A DNA stretch of 10,886 nt from Pseudomonadales bacterium (GTDB lineage: Bacteria; Pseudomonadota; Gammaproteobacteria; Pseudomonadales; Pseudohongiellaceae). The stretch's first letter is position 1. The number at the start of each line of letters is the position of its first letter. Of the stretch, positions 6,587-10,886 are shown piece after piece. The notes under the pieces were generated by a model. It searched no databases, was not told the DNA's origin, and was given only the letters and a program-made list of their open reading frames with translations. A program made the translations under genes and the position numbers. The stretch spans positions 1 through 10,886 of the forward strand of contig JAKSCP010000477.1 of the NCBI GenBank assembly GCA_022360535.1, read 5' to 3'.

Positions 6587-7348
6587 TTACGGACCAAAAA
6601 CACGGCTGGCTCTTGCCACACACCACACCTCAACCCTAGAAATTCCGTGGCGTTGCAGCAATTTCGCAATCGCCGTCACAGTAGTCATGGTAGTAACAAC
6701 ATCGTCGATAATTGTGACGTGGGTCACATCCCTAACTGGGAATCGCGGATTGATTTCGAAGGCGCGGCGCAAATTGTTCTTGCGCTCAGTAGCTGAAGCT
6801 AAATTCGATTGAGCCTCAGTGTGTCGTGTTTTAATCACCAATCTATTGCTGACCTCAATGCCGTTGAGCTTTCCGGCAACTTTGGCAAGTTCCCAGGCCT
6901 GATTAAAACCTCGTTGCAAGTAGCGGCGGGTATGAATGGGCACCGGAATCAAAAGATCCGGTTTCGAACCCGTCCCGTAGTGCTCACCTATTGCACGCGC
7001 GAGCAGTCTTGACAGGCCATAGCCAACATCCAAACGACCACCAAATTTAAATGCCCCCAGCAGGGCATCGACAGGACTGCTGTAGTGGTAGAGGCCGCGG
7101 CAACTTGCCACCGAAAACTGCAGGCCGATGCAGGCAGCGCAGCGTCGTTCTTTTTCGAATGGAGCAAGTTCTGTTGTTAAAGGAAGTCCGCAGCGACTGC
7201 AAATGTTTGCCAATGTCGGGAGTTGACTCACACAGGCCGCGCACAGATTGAAGTCTGATTCACACTGCCGAAGGCAAACCACACAGACTGTGGGGAGTAA
7301 CTGTAATGGGTTAAAGAGCTGTTTTTCGAAGGGTATTTGCCACTGCAT
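6587..7348 (-). CDS. comF: ComF family protein (competence, phosphoribosyltransferase fold)
   Basis: ComF proteins are needed for natural transformation and act on incoming single-stranded DNA in the cytoplasm; they are also annotated as amidophosphoribosyltransferases. The N-terminal part has four CxxC pairs (C22/C25, C36/C39, C50/C53, C70/C73), consistent with the double zinc-ribbon of this family. It is followed by the CRGLYHYSSPVDALLGAFKFGG segment (83-104), LLIPVPIHTRRYLQRGFNQAWELA (132-155) and a PRPP-type loop VTIIDDVVTTMTTV (211-224). In most relatives that loop reads DDVxTTGxT, so M221 replaces the usual Gly. The 253-residue length is normal. The ATG at 7348 has a weak ribosome site. 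The gene is transcribed alone, divergent from the acyl-CoA dehydrogenase; no biotin genes, frequent comF neighbours, are in view. Confidence 0.92.
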   Translation of the reverse strand: MQWQIPFEKQLFNPLQLLPTVCVVCLRQCESDFNLCAACVSQLPTLANICSRCGLPLTTELAPFEKERRCAACIGLQFSVASCRGLYHYSSPVDALLGAFKFGGRLDVGYGLSRLLARAIGEHYGTGSKPDLLIPVPIHTRRYLQRGFNQAWELAKVAGKLNGIEVSNRLVIKTRHTEAQSNLASATERKNNLRRAFEINPRFPVRDVTHVTIIDDVVTTMTTVTAIAKLLQRHGISRVEVWCVARASRVFGP

Positions 7349-7378
7349 AGAAATCTGTAACTAACTTTTTACAACTTT

Positions 7379-7407
7379 AGTATAGAAATGCGGGTATGAA
7401 CTGCTAA
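7379..7407 (-). promoter_or_regulatory. Predicted sigma70-type promoter for comF
   Basis: On the minus strand, TTAGCA (7407-7402; 4 of 6 matches to TTGACA) is followed after 17 bases by TATACT (7384-7379; 5 of 6 matches to TATAAT). The predicted start near 7372 would give a leader of about 24 bases before the comF ATG. Confidence 0.5.
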
Positions 7408-7469
7408 AAAACCAGGGAATAAATCGCAACGTAGTTTTAACTGTAGTACCTGAGTGGGGGCTCTTAACT

Positions 7470-7475
7470 TATAAT
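7470..7475 (+). promoter_or_regulatory. Consensus -10 box upstream of the acyl-CoA dehydrogenase
   Basis: A perfect TATAAT lies 39 bases before the preferred ATG at 7515, followed by TGCGCC. The matching -35 position (about 7447-7452, TACCTG) is poor. Transcription may therefore depend on an activator, or the -10 match may be chance. It shares the AATTGCGC context with the hemE -10 region. Confidence 0.4.
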
Positions 7476-7514
7476 TGCGCCTTGCTTTAGAACGACGTAT
7501 TGGGGAAAGAAGTA

Positions 7515-9311
7515 ATGGCAAGCTATCGAGCGCCGTTAGCGGATATACAGTTTCTGCTTGGTGAGGTTTTTAAGGCTGACGAGATTTTTGCAGGAATGGC
7601 CGAGACTGAAGAGGTCACGGCCGACTTGATGACAGCGATTCTGGAAGAGGCTGGCAAGATATCCGAGGGCTTACTGGCCCCCATCAATCAATCAGGGGAT
7701 CAGACGGGTTGTGTCTGGAATGACGGAGTTGTTACCACGCCTGACGGTTTTCGAGAGGCCTACCAGGCTTATGCCGAAGGTGGATGGGCAGGTCTGACAG
7801 GCAATGTCGACTTCGGAGGGCAAGGCATGCCCAAGCTGCTATCTGCCCAGATTGAAGAGATGTTCTTCAGTGCCAACTCCTCTTTTGCCTTGTATGCCAT
7901 TCTAAATACTGGCGCCACGCTGACTATCAGTGAACATGCAAGCGAAGAACTGAAGTCACGCTATCTGCCAAAAATGTATGAAGGTGGTTGGTCTGGCACG
8001 ATGTGTCTTACTGAGCCGCATGCGGGTACCGATCTCGGTATGATCCGTACCAAAGCAGTGCCTCGCGACGACGGCAGCTATAGTCTGACCGGCACCAAGA
8101 TATTCATCACCGCAGGTGAGCACGATTTAACTGAAAACATTATTCATCTTGTGCTGGCAAAGCTGCCGGATGCGCCTCCAGGGCCGAAAGGTATCTCGTT
8201 GTTTCTAGTACCCAAGTTTTTGGTCGATACCGATTCCAATCTCACTGGCGAAAGGAATAATGTGACATGTGGCTCTATTGAGCACAAGATGGGCATAAAA
8301 GCATCAGCAACCTGTGTGATGAATTTCGAAGAAGCTCAGGGTTGGCTGGTGGGCGAGTTAAACAACGGCCTGGCAAACATGTTTACCATGATGAATTATG
8401 AGCGGCTTTCCATGGGTTTGCAGGCTAACGGTCTGGCGGAAAGCAGTTATCAAACGGCATCGGAGTATGCTCGCGAGCGAATCCAGGGGCGTGCACCTGG
8501 GGGTGCAACAAATCCTGATAAAGCTGCCGATCCCATTCTGGTGCATCCGGATGTGCGACGCATGTTGTTGACTATGCGGGCCAACATTATGGCGGGCAGA
8601 GCGCTTTCCATGTATGCAGCGCTGCAACTGGATACCGCGAGATTTCACGCCGATGATGCTGTGCGCAAGAAAGCACAACAACTGGTGGCTTTATTGATTC
8701 CTGTGCAGAAGGCTTACTGCAGTGATCGTGGCTTTGAGGCTTGCGTTTTGGGTCAGCAAGTACTTGGTGGTCACGGCTATGTCGCAGAGTGGGGTCTGGA
8801 GCAGAATGTGCGAGATGCGCGCATTGCCCAGATCTATGAAGGGGCTAATGGCATCCAGGCTCTCGACCTGATGGGGCGCAAGACCATCCGCTGCAATGGG
8901 GAACTGCTAAATGTGTTGGTGCAGGAAATCGAAGAGTTCCAAGCTCAGCAGCGGGATGTTGCTGCCATGGAGCCGATCCTGCCCTACCTTGAACAGAGCA
9001 AGCAACGCATCATTGCAACTACCGAACAAATCATTCAACAAGCCGAAGACGATGCGGACGAGGTCGGTGCAGCTTCCTATCCCTATATGGAACTGCTTGG
9101 GCTCACTCTCTACTGTTTTATGTGGCAGCGCATCGTGGCGACAGCGTTTGAACAACAGGCTGCCGGTGCTGGCAACGCGGTTCAGTTGGCCGGGCTAATT
9201 AAAACCGGGACTTATTTCTTTTCCAGGATGTTGCCTAAGGGAGAAGCTCTGGCAGCGGAGATCGCAGCAGGTGCTGAGCCGTTAATGGCGATTGCGGAAG
9301 CTGAATTCTAA
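7515..9311 (+). CDS. Acyl-CoA dehydrogenase, DmdC-like subfamily (about 600 residues)
   Basis: This FAD enzyme introduces a trans-2 double bond into an acyl-CoA, passing electrons to ETF. The 598-residue length and the C-terminal extension after the core place it in the long subfamily that includes DmdC (3-methylmercaptopropionyl-CoA dehydrogenase) and many unassigned FadE-like enzymes. Visible features are ADIQFLLGEVF near the N-terminus (9-19), MCLTEPHAGTDLG (163-175, flavin and substrate region), LTGTKIFITAGEHD (191-204), VLGQQVLGGHGY (411-422), the catalytic base E442 in RIAQIYEGANGIQALDLMGRK (436-456), and a helical C-terminal domain (about 465-598). The ATG at 7515 is chosen over an in-frame TTG at 7500 because GGGGAAAGA (7502-7510) can serve as its Shine-Dalgarno. 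No ETF, crotonase or CoA-ligase gene adjoins it, so the substrate cannot be inferred. Confidence 0.93.
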   Translation: MASYRAPLADIQFLLGEVFKADEIFAGMAETEEVTADLMTAILEEAGKISEGLLAPINQSGDQTGCVWNDGVVTTPDGFREAYQAYAEGGWAGLTGNVDFGGQGMPKLLSAQIEEMFFSANSSFALYAILNTGATLTISEHASEELKSRYLPKMYEGGWSGTMCLTEPHAGTDLGMIRTKAVPRDDGSYSLTGTKIFITAGEHDLTENIIHLVLAKLPDAPPGPKGISLFLVPKFLVDTDSNLTGERNNVTCGSIEHKMGIKASATCVMNFEEAQGWLVGELNNGLANMFTMMNYERLSMGLQANGLAESSYQTASEYARERIQGRAPGGATNPDKAADPILVHPDVRRMLLTMRANIMAGRALSMYAALQLDTARFHADDAVRKKAQQLVALLIPVQKAYCSDRGFEACVLGQQVLGGHGYVAEWGLEQNVRDARIAQIYEGANGIQALDLMGRKTIRCNGELLNVLVQEIEEFQAQQRDVAAMEPILPYLEQSKQRIIATTEQIIQQAEDDADEVGAASYPYMELLGLTLYCFMWQRIVATAFEQQAAGAGNAVQLAGLIKTGTYFFSRMLPKGEALAAEIAAGAEPLMAIAEAEF

Positions 9312-9332
9312 GTGAGGATAGAACTACCGGAA

Positions 9333-9351
9333 TGGGTGACTAAATCACCCA
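9333..9351. terminator. Hairpin between convergent genes, weak terminator candidate
   Basis: TGGGTGA (9333-9339) and TCACCCA (9345-9351) form a perfect 7-bp stem with a 5-base loop. The structure includes the stop codon of the minus-strand DUF3379 gene (9342-9340) and lies 21 bases after the acyl-CoA dehydrogenase stop. Neither strand shows a U-tract, so any termination would be inefficient or rho-dependent. Confidence 0.35.
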
Positions 9352-10128
9352 CTCCATGTTGTCTGAAATCAGATTCTTGAACTGATCCAGGTTTTCGCCG
9401 TCCTCGCCCAGCAGGATGAGATTGCCTTTTTCCATCGGCACCACCATGCCATCGAATCTCTCGTCGTTGATCTGAAATTCGGATCGCACGGGAGTGTTCT
9501 GAATGACGAAGACATTGACGGCGCCTGCGCTGCCCTCCAGCATAAGGTGGGCGCTGGAGTGCTCCGGGAAAATGATGCAGGGGTTGGCATAGAACACAGC
9601 GCTCTGCTGATTAACTGAGTTGGCCATCTGAAGACCAACACCTGCCAGGACCGTGTCTACATCTGCCCAGTTTACCGCCGCTGGTATGACACTGATTCGT
9701 GCGGCATTCACCATCGCCATTTCCGGCGCTTCGCTGTAGAGGTGCCGCACTACCTGATCACCTATGGCAATTTCATTCGCATTAGGCCCTGAATTGAAGG
9801 ACAGGGTAAATGTGACGCCGATAACCAATAACAGGCTCGCGGCAATCGCGTAATAGTGAAAAAAGCTGGAATTGGCTGCCGGCCTGTCCACCAGGTTAGG
9901 TGCAGCCTCTGGCTCCACGGTGTCACTATCTGGAATCTCCAGCAGTTTTTCTTTAAGACCTTCAGGCACCACAACATTGGATACCAGTCCCTGGATGCGG
10001 GCATCCAAATGGCGGGTCTCATCAAGAATTTTCTGCAGCGCGGGATTATTCGCGGCAGCATCCAGCACATCCTGGCCTGGATCTTCAGGGTTGGCGTAGA
10101 CCCTTTGTCGAAATTCTAGTTCATCCAT
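9340..10128 (-). CDS. DUF3379 membrane protein, putative anti-sigma factor
   Basis: The 262-residue protein begins MDELEFRQRVYANPEDPG, typical of the DUF3379 family, which in gammaproteobacteria is encoded directly after an ECF sigma gene as here. The N-terminal about 90 residues are soluble, acidic and helical and would face the cytoplasm, where an anti-sigma domain should bind sigma. One membrane segment follows at about 92-110 (YYAIAASLLLVIGVTFTLSF). The remaining about 150 residues should be periplasmic and contain repeated hydrophobic beta-like stretches (VNVFVIQNTPV, MVVPMEKGNLILLGEDG) with a single Cys (C184). I see no classic zinc-binding HxxxCxxC anti-sigma motif. A purine-rich stretch before the ATG (minus strand, about 10132-10160) can serve as the ribosome site. 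Function is inferred from context; the signal sensed is unknown. Confidence 0.8.
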   Translation of the reverse strand: MDELEFRQRVYANPEDPGQDVLDAAANNPALQKILDETRHLDARIQGLVSNVVVPEGLKEKLLEIPDSDTVEPEAAPNLVDRPAANSSFFHYYAIAASLLLVIGVTFTLSFNSGPNANEIAIGDQVVRHLYSEAPEMAMVNAARISVIPAAVNWADVDTVLAGVGLQMANSVNQQSAVFYANPCIIFPEHSSAHLMLEGSAGAVNVFVIQNTPVRSEFQINDERFDGMVVPMEKGNLILLGEDGENLDQFKNLISDNMEWVI

Positions 10129-10172
10129 CGTTGATCTCTTTTCTCTCTTTGCTCTCTCGTCTCGCAGTATTT

Positions 10173-10191
10173 GCCAGCTCCCCCAGCTGGC
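10173..10191 (-). repeat. Perfect G-loop hairpin between sigma and anti-sigma genes
   Basis: GCCAGCT (10173-10179) and AGCTGGC (10185-10191) form a 7-bp perfect stem. In the minus-strand mRNA the loop is GGGGG. It lies in the 81-base gap between the sigma stop and the anti-sigma start. There is no U-tract on the minus strand after the stem (AAATACTGCG follows), so it is unlikely to be a full terminator. A role in processing or in setting the ratio of the two products is possible. Confidence 0.5.
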
Positions 10192-10209
10192 CTGAGTTCA
10201 GTTCGTCGT

Positions 10210-10740
10210 TTACTCGGCAAAATCATCGGCATCGAGACCGAATTCTTGCTTGAGTTTGCTCCTGGCTCTGAACAGACGTGTCATCACGGTGTTGTTGTTC
10301 AATTCCAGGATGTCGGCAATTTCTTTGCCACTAAAACCACCGACCACCTGCAGCAGCAAGGGATCTCGATAGTCAGCTTCAAGTCGATTGATCGCGTTAT
10401 GCAGCAATTCGCGATCCATTTGGGTGTCAGGCTCCTGATCCCCTTTTTCCGCGATCGCCTGATCTTCGATATCCACCAATTCAGGGCGATAGCGTTCATA
10501 CAGGCGCGCGTTTTCTCTGCGCAGAATGGTAAACAACCAGGCTTTCGCCGCCTTATCATTCTGCAGACTCTCCAGAGACCGCCAAGCACGCAAAAATGTT
10601 TCCTGCACCAAATCTTCCGCCAGCGGCTGATTCTTGCAGAGCCAAAATGCGTAACGATAGACATCCTGGTATAGCGCAGCCACCAGGGACTCGTATCGCT
10701 GCTGCTTGTTATTACCCTGTAAGACCGGCTCTTCGCTCAT
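10210..10740 (-). CDS. ECF-type RNA polymerase sigma factor
   Basis: The 176-residue protein has the two-domain ECF layout. Region 2 spans about 19-85: VYRYAFWLCKNQPLAEDLVQETFLRAWRSLESL (27-59) carries the core-binding and -10 recognition helices, and KAAKAWLFTILRRENARLYERYR (63-85) continues it. An acidic linker (about 86-110) is followed by region 4 (about 113-166), with LLLQVVGGFSGKEIADILELNNNTVMTRLFRARSKLK (128-164) forming the -35-binding helix-turn-helix. The ATG at 10740 is followed by a normal N-terminus, but its ribosome site is weak. It is cotranscribed with the downstream DUF3379 gene, its presumed membrane-bound inhibitor, which suggests release by an envelope signal. It is more like the small sigmas paired with DUF3379 than a confident housekeeping RpoE, so I give no symbol. 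Confidence 0.93.
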   Translation of the reverse strand: MSEEPVLQGNNKQQRYESLVAALYQDVYRYAFWLCKNQPLAEDLVQETFLRAWRSLESLQNDKAAKAWLFTILRRENARLYERYRPELVDIEDQAIAEKGDQEPDTQMDRELLHNAINRLEADYRDPLLLQVVGGFSGKEIADILELNNNTVMTRLFRARSKLKQEFGLDADDFAE

Positions 10741-10805
10741 TAATTTTCAGAATTTCTTGACTATTTGTAACTTTCGATCAGATTTTGCTTTAAATCCCAG
10801 AGATC

Positions 10806-10827
10806 AGTATAGGGGAAATTCCACCCC
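10806..10827 (-). promoter_or_regulatory. Possible promoter and inverted repeat upstream of the sigma gene
   Basis: On the minus strand TATACT (10811-10806) is a good -10 match, about 65 bases before the sigma ATG. The corresponding -35 position is poor. Immediately upstream lies GGGGTGGAATTTCCCC (10827-10812), an imperfect palindrome of operator-like form that also includes GGAATTT, resembling an ECF -35 (GGAAC). No ECF-type -10 lies at the right distance. The rest of the stretch to 10886 shows no gene. Confidence 0.3.
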
Positions 10828-10886
10828 TTCTGTTGCGGCCCAGAGTGTGCCTAAATTGGCTATGGGCATCAAGTTTTTGCTTTTTC

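Noticed and set aside
6340..6669. 109-codon minus-strand frame overlapping the comF end and both terminators
   Set aside because: It runs through two intrinsic terminators and overlaps comF and the barrel gene in other frames, and has no family resemblance.
10171..10674. 167-codon plus-strand frame antisense to the sigma gene
   Set aside because: It is a shadow of the well-supported ECF sigma gene, with no ribosome site and no recognisable motif.
1..10886. CRISPR array, tRNA, rRNA, insertion sequence or phage material
   Set aside because: I saw no regularly spaced repeats, cloverleaf sequences, transposase motifs or terminal inverted repeats on either strand.

Overview
The window looks like chromosomal housekeeping DNA from a gammaproteobacterium, probably a marine, aerobic one. 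The basis is the order pilQ-aroK-aroB-damX-like-hemE, the gammaproteobacterial DUF3379 anti-sigma partner of an ECF sigma factor, a TonB-receptor-like outer-membrane barrel and a DmdC-type acyl-CoA dehydrogenase. No rRNA, tRNA, CRISPR array, insertion sequence or phage gene is visible.

Left block, 1-5229, all plus strand. It opens with the last 47 codons of the type IV pilus secretin PilQ, followed by a stem-loop. Next come shikimate kinase (aroK), 3-dehydroquinate synthase (aroB) and a DamX-like inner-membrane ATPase with a periplasmic SPOR domain. A recognisable sigma70-type promoter then precedes hemE (uroporphyrinogen decarboxylase), and a folK-like gene overlaps the hemE 3' end. From memory, the order resembles Pseudomonas pilQ-aroK-aroB-damX-like-gltB-gltD-hemE, but gltBD is absent here.

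Middle, 5230-7348. A 302-residue secreted outer-membrane protein looks like only the C-terminal barrel part of a TonB-dependent receptor, with a signal peptide and no plug domain. It faces a convergent comF (DNA uptake, phosphoribosyltransferase fold), and two back-to-back intrinsic terminators separate them.

Right block, 7349-10886. A 598-residue acyl-CoA dehydrogenase of the DmdC-like subfamily is transcribed divergently from comF. It converges on a minus-strand pair: an ECF sigma factor followed by a DUF3379 single-pass membrane protein, presumably its anti-sigma factor. A perfect G-loop hairpin lies between those two genes.

I see no clear undescribed multi-gene system. The most unusual item is the plug-less receptor-like barrel at 5452-6360. 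Lesser points are active-site changes in the FolK-like and ComF proteins and the hairpin inside the sigma/anti-sigma operon.
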